64,000 bases of DNA, taken from the NCBI RefSeq assembly GCF_017654505.1, contig NC_054541.1:48175486-48239485 (forward strand), in the 5' to 3' direction. Below are positions 1-11,128 of the stretch, piece by piece. Each line of letters opens with the position of its first letter. The first letter of the stretch is position 1. The notes beneath the pieces are model-generated. The model was not told the origin of the DNA. It searched no databases and saw only the letters and a list, made by a program, of their open reading frames with translations. The DNA comes from Polyodon spathula (taxonomy: Eukaryota > Chordata > Actinopteri > Acipenseriformes > Polyodontidae). The position numbers and the translations under genes are program-made.

Positions 1-276
1 TTTCTAATCTCACACAAACAGACCCATCGCATTACCGACATTTACACCGGAAACCGAAAGAGAATGCGAACGCACTCATGCAGCTCTACTGCCTGGCAAA
101 CGTTTAAACGCAGTGTACTTTTATTTTTTGGAAGTTAACTGCATTGATGAGGCAGAAGTTGATTTTTTAATCCCCCCTAATCTTATCCGACTGCCTCCTT
201 GCAGTTGTGATAGTGAATGACCCCGCGCAGCTAGCTCTCTCACAAAGCGTCTCTCTCTCTCTCTCTCTCTCAAAGC

Positions 277-327
<51 letters not shown>

Positions 328-481
328 ACGAGGCTGTGAGAGACACAGCATTGAATTACACCGGCAAGAAAAAAAAAAAAAAGCATAGTAGGGATACAAA
401 CGTAGGAGACCGGCTGTACCGAGATTGAAATGCACCTAAGATTTATATTCCAAACCTTCTGAATGAACACTTTGCAGAGAA
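1..481 (+). promoter_or_regulatory. grip1: Putative promoter and 5'UTR of grip1 (b-type first exon)
   Basis: This stretch lies directly upstream of the first coding exon and is somewhat richer in CpG near its left edge than the intron that follows. It contains a long CT tract (249-323) and a poly-A run (about 369-382). No TATA box at a convincing distance is visible, and the transcription start cannot be fixed from sequence alone. An in-frame TGA at 464-466 precedes the ATG at 482, so the reading frame of the exon does not extend upstream. The ATG has a purine (G) at -3. The role as promoter/5'UTR is inferred only from position. Confidence 0.4.
249..323. repeat. (CT)n microsatellite, interrupted
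   Basis: Two CT runs are separated by a short CAAAGCGT interruption that also occurs just before the first run, suggesting slippage or a small duplication. It lies within the presumed 5'UTR/promoter of grip1, about 160 bp before the start codon. Polypyrimidine tracts of this kind can be polymorphic. The open frames of repeated Ser-Leu or Arg-Glu across it are artefacts. Confidence 0.9.
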
Positions 482-533
482 ATGCCGGGCTGGAAAAAGA
501 GTATCCCCGCCTGTCTGCAGACTGAGGAGGGAG
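482..533 (+). CDS. grip1: grip1 first coding exon (palmitoylatable 'b' N-terminus), partial
   Basis: The exon encodes 17 residues, MPGWKKSIPACLQTEEG, plus the first base of the next codon (phase 1). It ends at GAG|gtaaga (donor GT at 534-535), a near-perfect splice donor. Upstream, an in-frame TGA at 464-466 supports the ATG at 482 as the start. From memory, the mammalian GRIP1b N-terminus is MPGWKKNIPICLQAEEQ, about 13 of 17 identical; GRIP2 has a more distant equivalent. GRIP1 is a multi-PDZ scaffold that binds AMPA receptor GluA2/3 tails, ephrins and Eph receptors, liprin-alpha and kinesin in neurons. The alternative N-termini differ in palmitoylation, and the acylated cysteine of the b form corresponds to Cys11, which is conserved here. 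The remaining exons lie beyond the window. The match rests on a short peptide, so some uncertainty remains, but the stop, start, motif and donor all agree. Confidence 0.8.
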
Positions 534-1479
534 GTAAGAGGAGATTTTATAAAATACAATCCAGCAGTGACTGCTTGCATCGAGTCAGCTGGAATGGAGA
601 AAGGGGGAGGCTAAGGCAGCACCTTGGCTTCAGACCAGCTTTCATATTCCCAGCGCTAGGGAGCTGGAAGTTCGCGTGTTCGGTCAGTTGTGTTTATGAG
701 ATTGTTGAACAGCCTTACCTTCACTGTTTCGGTTTCTTGAACCAAACCCGCCGCTGTTCCCACTCTCCTGCTTCTCTCTGCCTAACTTTTTTTTGTAGCT
801 GTGACAGTCGTAGTACAGTGCACTGCAACCCCACAGCGACTCACGGCTACGTTTTAATCAGGCCTGGCTTGTGAAATTTATATATCTCGTCTTTTATGCC
901 GTTGCATTACAATCCAACACCACAACATATATACACCTTTTTTTTCTCCTATTCTTGTCACTTCCCAAAGACCTTATGAACACAGCTGCTTGCGAAACGG
1001 TTTCAGTGTAGCCGTGCCTTGCAGCGTGCACGCAATGTACCTGTTCGCATGTATCTGTAGAACGCTTCTTTCTGTGGAGCGTCTGTGGAGCGCTGAAGTG
1101 TTTGGTCGAAAGGGTGCAGGTTACTAAAACATTATTCTCTCTTCTATTCGGTGCGAGCTGGGAATGGCACACCTGGGCGGTGTGGGAAAGGTAGTCACGA
1201 TTACTGCATTGGGAGTGTTGTCAAGGGTGGAAGAGGAAGAAAGCATTTTATGTCGCTGCGAGGCATGCGTTATTCGACAGTTTAATCTCTAGCATTACAG
1301 ACCTGAAGTTTAACGTACCTTCCTGCCCGTGACAACGCTGTTTTTTTTTATTAAAGCAGATTGCTGTTTTTATTCTGACTAGTCTAGTGTTTTGTGTGAG
1401 TTGATAGACACCACTTATTTGATATGAGGGTTAGAAAGTATGACAGGATGTTTGTCAACTAGGACAAAATACTAAATAA

Positions 1480-1481
<2 letters not shown>
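534..1481. other. Intron, nothing specific
   Basis: This is unique-looking sequence downstream of the donor. The open frame that runs on through the donor from the first exon to 874 is readthrough into the intron. No repeat, RNA gene or exon was recognised. Confidence 0.4.
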
Positions 1482-1546
<65 letters not shown>

Positions 1547-1554
1547 ATATATAT
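1482..1554. repeat. (AT)n microsatellite
   Basis: Almost pure AT dinucleotides, with a short TTATATAATA interruption near the right end. The Tyr-Ile open frame on the minus strand is a by-product of the repeat. Confidence 0.9.
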
Positions 1555-1937
1555 AGTTGAATAAATGCAAAAAAACAACAATGTTTGGATAAGGATCACA
1601 AAGGATAGTTCTGGTTTTGGAAATATTTCAAGTTTGCTTTGCATTTTAGAGAGTGCACATAAACAAATGTCCTATTTTAGGACTGAATTTCAATTTTTAA
1701 ATATGACTTTGGTCAGAGATTTATAAATAATGAATTACAAATCCATAACAAGCATTAGGATAAAAAAATTATAAACTGAAACTTTTAATGCAATTAAAGA
1801 AAATCCATTCCATTTCTCAAGCCAAGGTTTACAAATGCCAGCCCTGCTGGGTATGAAATTCCCTGTGAAGGGGTTATAATGGAGGCGTGGTATTCATGCA
1901 TGGATCTGGAGAACTGGAGCCACTTATGATGACACTT

Positions 1938-2424
1938 AGTAGTAGTTAAAGTGGTATAACATTATTTAGCATCAGTTATTGTGAGCATCAGACTCTGAGG
2001 ATATATGGAGGTGTCTGTTTGTCTGTCTGTCCGCTCATTTCATTTTTGCATATGTGAAGAAGTCTTGAAGAAAACATTTCTAATTATTTAAATTAATGAC
2101 TCCATACTCTATTACTTATACTATATATATATAATAATATATATATCTATATATAATATATATATATATATATATTAGATATACTATATATATAGATATA
2201 TAGATATATATATATATATATATAATCATGGTTGTCAAATTTCATCCCACTGATAGCTGTGATTTTGAATGTACAGCTGTGCCAATGGGGGGGGTGGCAT
2301 GCTTGTTTGTTCGGTCCGGAGCTATACAATCACTGAGCAGAGGGAATTACACACACACTCTATACAAGACATGTAGTGCTTACACTTTGTTTCCTGATAA
2401 CATTATACCACTTTAACTACTACT
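1938..2424. mobile_element. Possible non-autonomous element bounded by 22-bp inverted repeats
   Basis: Positions 1938-1959 and 2403-2424 are perfect 22-bp inverted repeats (core GTAGTTAAAGTGGTATAA). The roughly 440-bp interior includes an AT-rich, palindrome-prone centre at about 2118-2225. No open frame of a transposase is present and I see no convincing target-site duplication. The structure suits a MITE-like element, but the family is unknown. Confidence 0.45.
2118..2225. repeat. AT-rich low-complexity / cruciform-prone tract
   Basis: Alternating TA stretches with interspersed GATATA units that can pair with themselves. It lies in the middle of the inverted-repeat element described at 1938-2424. 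Confidence 0.8.
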
Positions 2425-5400
2425 TCATATACACTTCTATTGCATGTGCGTGCATGCGTGTGTGTGTGTGTGTGATGTTCAGGGTTTGTCTAATGCAGTA
2501 TCGGCCAAGGAAGGCCCTGGAGCCAGGCTTGGTTTATTGAAATCCACAATATGTCTCTCTCGATTTTAGAGGTGAACACTGGCAAGAGGTAGTTGTCAGA
2601 ATGCAAAAAACAAATGAGGTGTGTGTGTAGTTGTCCTTGTGTGATTTGTACTCATGTTCTACATAGGCCTGCTATTTTACATATAGATTGAGAATGCGCA
2701 TAGTAGTTTTTTGATGATTCATGCATTATGTATACAATATGAATACAGACCATTGTATGATTGAAATGTATTCAAAACCCATCTTTCCACATATAGTATA
2801 TTGGTTTTAGATAAACATGCCTTGACTGCATGTAATGGCTATGAATAATAACGATCGGCAAAGTCTTGTTTTTTTCCATCGTATCAGCTTCATGGTAATT
2901 TAGCCTTGTTAAAGGTTTTTTTTTTTTATGTTGTTGGAATTATATAATTGTGTCTTGCCTGTGCTCGGATATGGTGAATTGTCATTTTAACATTCAGAAT
3001 CTCAATATATACTGCTACCTTGTGACTAGTAGGATTTGCATACTGTTTTATTTTTAATCCAAAGTGAAACATTGCAACTTCCGAAACTGTCTCTTAAGAT
3101 TCCTCTTAATACAGCTTATTTGCACTTAAAATTCAGGGCACATTTTGCCAAGATCGGAGTGAGTTGGTGAACCAAATCCAGTTAAAGAAGTTAATGCTGT
3201 TCTGGGGTGACATTTGAGCAAATACTTTAAGGTAAGAGGAATGTTTCTGAAATTGGTTCTGTTTTAATATCCTTTTCCAATCAGTTTAAAGGCGTTCCGA
3301 CAGCTACTGATGTTGATTTCATGATTGATCACGGTGACAGTTGTCTGCTGGCTTACAAAATTTATTTTATTCTCTTCCCATTCTTCTTGGAGGTGCCTTG
3401 CTAGTCCCGTTATCCTCATTAGGGATTCTTACTGTGGTTCTTTAAAATGAAATATTTTTGCAATTTTTTCATCCAATTCTTAGTTGACAGTGCATTTTGA
3501 ATTGCACCACGCCCCTCCATCCTGAGTGCCCAGAAGTATGCTTCTCCCAGGCAGTTGCGTCAGAAGGGGAGGAAAGAAATACATTAGTTACTGAAGGGCT
3601 TTAACCCTGAAAGTGACCCTTTTAAAGCACTTCTGTGTTAGGCATTAGCCCATGCTTGTGAAGCACGGCTTCAATTTCAGAAATCCAGTACAGCCAAATA
3701 CTGTGCCTCTGTAAAGTATCCTAAAGTGAGAAGGCACTGTAAGGTGGATAACAACTGGACTAAAGCCGTTAGTGAAACTCTGTGCACAGGAGCCTGTTCA
3801 ATGCTGATATGCTTCCCTGAGTCACTTCCTCAAATCAGTCAAGAGGAGTTTGCTAGAGTAGTTATTAGGCTTTCCAAAAAGAACAAGTGGGAACAGCACC
3901 CGAGGATGTGAAGCATCAATAGACAGTACGATGTGTGTGTCAAGGGAAATCATGGTTAAATTCATTTTAATAGAAGCATTTCTCAGGTATTTAATTCTGT
4001 TGTCTGTGTGACACGCTGTGGGGGTTGGGTTGTTAACACAGATTCGAGAACATTTTTAACCAGATCTACCTCAAAGGCTGTAGATAAGGCACAGAAGACA
4101 AACAGTGTTAATTCTTTGAGGCTCGCATTGCAAATGCTATCTGATTGTTTAATCTCCTAAGGTGTTATAAAACTTACCAAGCAAGCTATAGCTACAATGC
4201 AGTTGTGCCATTATTGTGTTAAAAGTTAGTTAAAATGCTTTAAGAATCATTTTTAATTACATAACTTGTGGATACAAGTTTATAGTTATTTTAAGTAAGT
4301 TTCCCAATAAATCTGAAGTGTTTATTGTGTTTTAAATGAATATTATAAAGTAATAACTATTTTTAAATATTATCCTTTGATTGTATTATGATGTGTTATA
4401 TGCTTGTAATCGTAATTTTGTATAGAGAATGAAACTGAAATTCGTGCGCTTCTCCAATGAATTTAACTAAAGTTACATTGAATAGGAGGTTTAAATGATA
4501 AATGTGAAATCCTTTGATAACAAAATAGGCAGATACATTCCATTTCTAACACACCCTGTTTGTGTGACACGCAACTGTCTATCAAATACTGTGAACCAAT
4601 GGAAGGACCGACAAGGATTTGTTTACAATACAAGGGAACGCCTATACATCGTGTTATTTAAACTCAAAACAAGGATTTTCACTCTCACAGCTGGTCTCTT
4701 TTCTTCTTTCTTTCGACTTTCTCTGAATTCGCTTTTTATTCAAAATATCTCGTCACTGTAAAGTAATCAAACCCTGAAGTTCTTCAACGAAGATGCAATG
4801 ATGTCATCTTCAAAGCTGTCCCGGAGAAGATGGGCTGTCTCCGAAACAACGAAAGCTTTTGCCTACAGACTTCATGGAGATACCGCACAGTGCTGCTGCA
4901 CAGCTAACTTCTACAGAGAACGGCTGTGTTAAGAAGACTTTGTTTTAAACATCGCACCAACCGAATAAGTATGTGTGTTTACAAGTAACTGAACTGAAGC
5001 CATGCTATTGATATCGTCACCATACGTAATGTGCGTCTATCTAACTAGATGCTGAACATTGTACATGCGCACTTAGCCACGTGGAAGCTGACGCATGTAT
5101 ATGTAATGTGTGACTGAACTGAACAATGCGTGATTAACTACTAAAGACTGCTTCACTAAAGCAGAACTCTGACCAGAGAGCACATCGAGGATTTATTATG
5201 AACATTTAACAATGCATTACTTTTCCTTGAATGTTTTATTGTGTTTCTTCTTTATACATATGTTTTAACTATGAAGCCAAACCTTTATTCTTCTTTCTTT
5301 CAGAATATGAATACATGTAATAATACTTAAACATACATAATATTCATTGTTAATCTCTTTTTATCATGAATCTAGGGATAATTAAGCCAGAATCGCTAGT

Positions 5401-6196
5401 TCTTATTGAGGTATTGTGTTTATTATGGTTAATAATTACATTGAGCTATGATGGGTATTTCCTTTAATGGTAATTGGCAAGGACACAGTTGTGTCATAAA
5501 CCCTAGATATACAACGTAAATGTGCGAAATGTGTTTTACATCAGGTACGTGACACCTGTTTATTTTGTCGTGTTTTTTATTTTTGTTTTCTTACCATGAA
5601 TATCTCTGTTCTGACTGCATTTGGCCAGAAGCAAAGAATAAATTGAAAGTCATCTCATAGAGTAGTAAAGCCGCTGCAACCTGTTGTACAATTAATAGGG
5701 TTCATGATGTTTCAATAAAGATCTCGTCGGCTGAAAAGTAAATAAGGTACTTTAAAAGGCGAGTGATTTATTATAGGGTTTTGTGATCCCCTGAAAAATA
5801 GACAAGAAGCAGATCTAGATCCAGCTAAAGGCAAACTGAGAAGCAGCTCATTGTATACTCTTCTATTCTCAAAACGTGTTCTGAAGATAAGCAGTCCTCT
5901 TCAATGACTATTTAAATAAGAGACATGCCATGCGGGAGTCTCCACTTTATCTCCCTCGCTGCGGACATTAAAGGGTTAATGTACTTCAAATAAGTCAAGT
6001 GGGAGGAGCTTGTGTAATTCAGTTTAAGCTAGGGGGGGTCCTATCTTTAGCAGAAGTGTCACTTGCATGCACAGATAACTTAATTACATCTTTTAACACA
6101 CATTTGAGTTGATTAAAGATAATAATGCTGCCGTGAGTATTCTGCCCTGGGATTAAGACACACAGTTTGTGAAGCGTAATTTGTGTTGAGTGAGAA
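2425..6196. other. Intron, mostly unique AT-rich sequence
   Basis: It contains a short GT run (about 2456-2474). The stretch at roughly 4500-5300 has a different texture, with dense short T/C-rich tracts and a TTATTTAAAC box near 4646-4656. It might be an old LTR, but no paired ends or target duplication could be found. No coding exon was recognised. Confidence 0.35.
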
Positions 6197-6330
6197 TGTG
6201 AAAGGGTAGCGTGGCAAGGCTGGGTACTGTAGGAAGACTCGGAGACAGAGAGCTGCAGTTAAAGCGAGGGGGCGCGCGTTTATTTACAAACACAAAAACA
6301 CTGCAACAAATAAACAAGGTGCTAGGACCA
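6197..6330 (-). mobile_element. Possible 3' part of an LTR (minus strand)
   Basis: Read on the minus strand, this has an AATAAA-type signal (plus-strand TTTATTT at 6279-6285) followed by a GC-rich stretch and then a terminus ending in CA (plus-strand TG at 6197). That order resembles the R-U5 end of Gypsy-like LTRs and parallels the complete LTR at 18748-19384, although the two sequences differ. The 5' part could not be delimited. This is a tentative call based on layout only. Confidence 0.3.
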
Positions 6331-7374
6331 GAATAAAAGGATTAAACAAATCCAACAGGCAAATCAGACCTTACATCAGATCTTACATGCTCGCTTGGTT
6401 CAGGCTGGGCATTAGCTTTTACTCAACCCTCCTTTCAAACTCCTCTCTCTAAACAAAGTAGTTCTGCTTTTATTTATTCATCCCAATACTATGTTTAAAA
6501 GCTTCATTTAAAATCTGTGCATGTCTTAGGGTTACACATTTTGCAGAGTCCTGTTAAGTATTTTTAGACGGCATCATTGAAATGCCATTAAATAACCCTA
6601 GAAAAGAAAATCGCTCTCTTTGTGTCACATTGCTGATAAACGTGTACTGCAGTTCTGTTTTAATAGTGCATTTTTGATCAGAGGTTAGAGGAAAAGAGAG
6701 AAGCTGATGAAGACCTGATTGGAGCCCAGCACAGCAGAACAGAGCGGTACAGCTGGGAGCAGTTTAGTTTTTCAAACTGGAATCGCTGTGCAGTATGGAT
6801 TTTTCACAGCGGAGGATGGCTTGAGTGTGACTGATGAAGAAGCATTCAGGCAGCTGGCATCAGGGAGGCTTGTGGGGGGATGAGTTGCTGTTTGAGCATT
6901 TTTTTTTTCTCCTAACATGAAACAGGGCATTCTCATGGGGGTTTATTTACCCACGGTACCCTTTTGCCATTATATGGTTCCGGCTGCTACTTTTAATGTA
7001 AACGTATAATTTTCCTCACAATGGTTTCTTTGCTAATTCTGCCTTGTTATTTGCAAAATTTAACAGGAGGTGTGTCTCCAGACAGAATGTCTTCATGAAA
7101 CAAATGGTGTGTAGTGTGGTGACTACATCCTTTACACAATAAAGAGATCAGTTTCCTTTAAGGATTGTATAGGTAGAAAAATAGCTTTTAGCTCATTTCT
7201 TTGTCAGATGATCATTTAATTATGAAATGGTCATGCTTAAACATTGCAAATGTATACCTTTATTAAATGCAGGCAGAGCGGAAATAAATAAACTAAACAA
7301 TAATGAAATAGGCCATTTAGCTTGCTTACTTCGGGAAAGCCCTGCTTTGAGCGCAGTACCTTGGGTCTTAAGTT
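6331..7374. other. Intron, nothing specific
   Basis: No exon, RNA gene or repeat family was recognised. The part next to 6330 may still belong to the LTR-like fragment. Confidence 0.35.
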
Positions 7375-7694
7375 TTTCAGCATAGAAGAATGCAGCGCTT
7401 TGGCATTTTTTGTCCCTGTCTTTTTTGCTTTCTTGTTCTCTCCGTGTTTACGACTGGCAATATGATCTTAATGGTACTGCCTCATTCATTATCAGTCCAA
7501 TGACAGCAACTTTTGAAAATAGTATCCCACCATCCCCCTAGATAATCGGAAAATGTTTTAGCTCTGTGTTTTGCTGAAACGTTGTTGTTGTTTTTTTTTT
7601 TCTTTGCTGGTGCAGTCACCATGTTGAGTTCCAGCGGAGATACGAGAGTGAAGTCACATGATGAATGAACTCAACTTGGCTGGGCGTAGTGAAA
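7375..7694. repeat. Duplicated block, copy 1 (about 320 bp)
   Basis: The block starts TTTCAGCATAGAAGAATGCA and ends GGGCGTAGTGAAA. It recurs in the same orientation at 9271-9578 with only scattered substitutions and small indels, chiefly in a T-run and near GATAATCGG. The identity is high enough to imply a recent event compared with other repeats here. There is no coding potential and no terminal inverted repeat. It could be a segmental duplication or a repeat family not known to me. Confidence 0.85.
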
Positions 7695-7921
7695 AAGCAG
7701 ATCTCTGGAGTTTGAGGAGAAAACACAACACTCCAAAATTCTGTTCCCCAAATGCCTAATTCTGTTCCCAATGCCTATTTCCACGATTGTGGAAATCAGT
7801 AGCCCTACCAATACAGATATATAAAAATAACTGTTTGCCCCCCCCCCCTCAGTCGCATTTAGTTTTATTTGTAACATTTTATACTGGGGATTGGACAAGG
7901 ATAGAAATAAACAGGATAGGG

Positions 7922-8052
7922 CAAGGATAGAAATAAGGCTTGTATTACACCCAGTCCAGGTTTTCATACCAGCTTGATAAGCCCCAATGTATAGGTAACA
8001 AGCTCAGGGGTGTCTTATTAAACTTCGAATGGAAGGCTTATTTCCATCCTTG
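7922..8052. mobile_element. Foldback MITE (GGAAATAAG family), copy 1
   Basis: The two ends are inverted repeats of CAAGGATRGAAATAAG type, and the interior carries the family's conserved CAAGCTTGAT...CAAGCT(C/G)AG...TCTTATTAAACTT segments. Other members are at 16946-17109, 35605-35723 and 59110-59289, with a half copy at 8238-8300. Ends beginning CAG/CAA would suit a hAT-derived non-autonomous element, though the target duplication is not clear. There is no coding capacity. Confidence 0.6.
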
Positions 8053-8237
8053 CAGGATATTTAAGATAACTGAAACATGTCAGAAGGAACACAACAGCTT
8101 TGATGTTTTAGTTTAGTGCTTTCATTCTGCTAACAATGTTATCACAGAACCACAATAACAATTTCTAACATGGGCTACACTTTGACCTGATGTTACAAGG
8201 CTGTTCAGATCTATGTAAATGTGCTTACTAATGGCTG

Positions 8238-8300
8238 CAGTGTTAGAAATTAGACTCCCATTGTAAACATTTTGAACCACTCCAGGTTTTACTGTGAGCA
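8238..8300. mobile_element. Half copy of the GGAAATAAG foldback MITE
   Basis: It matches only one arm of the family: a TAGAAATTAGACTCCCATTG-like start followed by the CCACTCCAGGTTTTACT segment, after which similarity stops. It sits 185 bp from the complete copy at 7922-8052. Confidence 0.4.
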
Positions 8301-8361
8301 CAGTCCTCCACAGTTGCTGGAATAAACTTAAATGTGTGTTTTAATAATGTTTACTTTTGTA

Positions 8362-8363
<2 letters not shown>

Positions 8364-8392
<29 letters not shown>
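8364..8392. repeat. (GT)n microsatellite
   Basis: About 14 uninterrupted GT dinucleotides. Confidence 0.9.
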
Positions 8393-8394
<2 letters not shown>

Positions 8395-9202
8395 CTTGTT
8401 TGTATAACTCGTTTGGGTGAGGTCTGAGAAGGGATTGTAGCATTGCGTGGCCTGTGGTCCAGACCACTTGCTGCCATTTATTTTCTGATTTTCCAGTTGT
8501 ATTATTAATTTTCTTTATGGGTAATGTATTGTTTTATTTTCTCCTACTTCACAGTGGTTATAATAAATGCCAGTGTTTATATCTAATAATCACATGCTCG
8601 GGACCACTCCAGCAGTTCTCATTCACTGTTCTGTGTGCCTCGCAGTGGTCTCCACTCGGAGCTATTCAATAGTGTGTTTGGAGAACAGATTTTTCAGTTG
8701 TACTGTCAGAAGTGTTCTTTTTTCCACTGGGTAAATATTTCCTTTTTTTTTTTTAAAACCGTAAATTGATGGTTATAAAAGGGTCATTTCTGTTATGTTT
8801 CATGTGTAAAATCTGTGAATCTATAGATTAACCAGCTCCAGCTCACCGGTGAATCTATAGAAGTCAGGAGTGAAAGTTAGTTAATTGCATTTACTGACAA
8901 CCAACTAACGGCATGCTAGTTTGGCAGTGGGATTGATCCAGATGTGGTAAATATTACTTTCATCCTGTATTAGGCTGTCCGCTGTATAAGTTGTCACGAT
9001 TTTATGCATCGGTCTACAGTATAATGCGATTAGTATTTATTGTTGGAATAAAGTAACATGAACCTTAAACACTATTTCCTTGTTTGATATGTTCTTGTAT
9101 AATATTAATTCTCATAATAATGTTATAATGGTAGTAGAATAGAATTCGATGAATGCTGAATTACCGTTTTACCATATTTGTAGCTGTATAAGTTAAACAT
9201 AT
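8393..9202. other. Intron, nothing specific
   Basis: AT-rich sequence with short T-runs. No exon or named repeat was recognised. Confidence 0.35.
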
Positions 9203-9271
9203 CAATTTGAACATAAAGCCTGCACAGAGACACAATAATAATTACAGAGAATAAGAACTGATTATCATATT
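9203..9271. repeat. 69-bp direct repeat, left flank of duplicated block
   Basis: The sequence starts CAATTTGAACATAAAGCCTG and ends in GATTATCATATT. It recurs at 9586-9656 with a few differences. The two copies bracket the 308-bp block at 9271-9578, so the order is flank, block, flank. This could reflect a duplication of flank plus block with loss of one block, or an insertion mechanism that duplicated a long target. Confidence 0.8.
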
Positions 9272-9578
9272 TTCAGCATAGAAGAATGCAGTGCTTTGGC
9301 ATTTTTTGTCCCTGTCTTTGCTTTCTTGTTCTCTCCGTGTTTACGACTGGCAATATTATCTTTAATGGTACTGCCTCATTCATGATCAGTCCAATGACAG
9401 CAACTTTTGAAAATAGTATCCCACCATCCCCCTAGATAATCGGTTTTAGCTCTGTGTTTTGCTGAAACGTTGTTGTTTTTTTTTTCTTTGCTGATGCAGT
9501 CACCATGTTGAGTTCCAGCAGAGATACGAGTGTGAAGTCACATGATGAATGAACTCAACTTGGCTGGGCGTAGTGAAA
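9271..9578. repeat. Duplicated block, copy 2 (about 308 bp)
   Basis: Near-identical direct copy of 7375-7694, about 1.9 kb downstream. Differences are a few substitutions and short deletions. The copy is flanked by the 69-bp direct repeats at 9203 and 9586, whereas copy 1 is not, which suggests that copy 2 is the newer insertion. Confidence 0.85.
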
Positions 9579-9585
9579 GTACACA

Positions 9586-9656
9586 CAATTTGAACATAAA
9601 GCCTGCACATAGAGATATAATAATAATTGCAGAGAATAAGAACTGATTATCATATT
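9586..9656. repeat. 71-bp direct repeat, right flank of duplicated block
   Basis: Second copy of the 9203-9271 segment, in the same orientation. Confidence 0.8.
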
Positions 9657-10096
9657 AATAAAATCCAAACAGTGTGGAGAGATTTCAGTGTGATCACATT
9701 AATGTATTGTTTAAGACATTGATTCACTGCACCACGCTGCCTCTTTCGAATGTCATTGATCCTATTGGTCTCTTACCTGAGGCAGATGCCCTGGGGGCAA
9801 AGAGACCACAGTGACTCAGGAAGGAAAGCAAGAGTTTGAACAGCTGCTGAGAATGTTTCTGCCGTTTTCCAGGGCTTTTTCTATTGGCATGGAGAAAAAT
9901 AATGTCAGAGGTCAAAGTGGGCTTTACAAAAAAAAAAAAAAAGTTTGTCAATGTCACGTCTGTAATGTCTTACACAGGTCTTCTTTGGTATAAAGAGAAT
10001 GTCTCCATCACATGTTATTTATGTGCATCATCAGCCACAAATGGAAGAAACAGTACCTCTCCAGGATCGGGCCCATACGAGCCGAAATAACCTACG

Positions 10097-10097
<1 letters not shown>
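9657..10097. other. Intron, nothing specific
   Basis: Unique-looking sequence with a poly-A run near 9929-9942. The short open frames have no family signal. Confidence 0.35.

Positions 10098-10187
<90 letters not shown>
10098..10187. repeat. Compound (GT)n-(AT)n-(AC)n microsatellite
   Basis: About 21 GT units pass into about 9 TA units (from 10140) and then about 15 CA units (from 10158). Because GT and AC are complementary and AT is self-complementary, the whole tract is one large imperfect palindrome able to form a hairpin or cruciform. Confidence 0.9.
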
Positions 10188-10188
<1 letters not shown>

Positions 10189-10783
10189 TAGTATTAATAC
10201 AGTGGATCTTTAGTGTTTTTATGGTTATAGGTGATTATTTCAGTATGCACTTTTCAAGTTGTATCCAGATGTAATAATACACAGTGGTGCTGATCTTCTA
10301 TCAAATCTAGATACAGTTTTCTAATCTAGTTAAGCGGTTGTCTTGCCAGTATGACTTGAGTGCTGCATTATTTCCTGTTTTAATGAAGCTGATGTAGCAC
10401 TCGTGCTTCTGTTCTGATAGATGGGTCATCATCACTGCTTGAGCAGGATCCCAGTGAGACCCAGCTGTGATCGCAGGTTTGGGTTAAACAGGGAAGGCGT
10501 GGGCACAGTGGGTTGGCAGATGTTGCGTTATCATTATTTCCATTGTTGAGAGACTGACATTTCACGCTGATTGTCAATCTGGTTTTGCCTTGCTTCCAGG
10601 ATCCAGCTGTTTTGGTTAATGGGCCTTGCTTATTTATTCATCATGTTGATTAAGGGTTTAGTGTATTGCACCAAACCCAGCGGATTTCATCATTTCCACC
10701 CATCAGAAGGTAAATTGACGTTAGACTGCTGTGCATATCAATGCAAAGTGAATATGATGGTTTGAGAATGTGAGTTGTGCTTA
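10188..10783. other. Intron, nothing specific
   Basis: No exon or repeat was recognised. Confidence 0.35.
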
Positions 10784-10903
10784 CCCTTCTAAACAGTTTC
10801 CCATGGTGAAAGAATAGGAAAGTGTAAAAGCACAACGAAAGCACGATCACACACAGGTAAGCATGGTAAAGCAGATTACTAAATATGACAAAATATGGTA
10901 AAC
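10784..10903 (-). mobile_element. CCCTTA MITE family, truncated copy
   Basis: It begins CCCTTCTAAACAGTTTCCCA, matching one terminal repeat of the element at 38683-38898, then continues as degenerate GGTAAA/GCATGG units. Similarity stops at the junction with a different repeat at 10905. The strand is relative to the 38683 copy. See also 18484-18657. Confidence 0.5.
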
Positions 10904-10904
10904 T

Positions 10905-11030
10905 ATCAATCTGTCTTTATATAGCGCCTTCCACAATAGACGCTGCAAAGCGCTTTACAAGGATGCAAACATTAATAAATATTACAAAAAATAAGCAGTA
11001 AAACTGAACAGAATAAACAATAAAATGCAC
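10905..11030. repeat. Interspersed repeat with TATATAGCGCC core
   Basis: It contains the segment TTTATATAGCGCCTTCCACA followed by GCAAAGCGCTTTACAAGG and an A-rich tail with AATAAA-like words. I recall a similar segment as dispersed in fish genomes, but I cannot name the family. Its A-rich right end suggests a retroposed 3' end on the plus strand. Confidence 0.4.
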
Positions 11031-11070
11031 AAGAAAGTTCATCTTGTAAATTTCTATAAATATATAGAAT

Positions 11071-11128
11071 CTATATATATATATATATATTATATATATA
11101 TATATAGATATATATAATATATATATGT
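11071..11128. repeat. (AT)n microsatellite, interrupted
   Basis: AT dinucleotides with short TTA and GATATA breaks. Confidence 0.85.

Noticed and set aside
482..874. Whole 130-residue frame as a single-exon gene
   Set aside because: Only the first 17 codons resemble a known protein. A strong splice donor follows at once and the rest is non-conserved in character, so it is intron readthrough.
4490..5560. Possible LTR or endogenous retroviral end
   Set aside because: It has a TATTTAAA box and unusual texture, but no paired termini, no target duplication and no coding remnants could be found.
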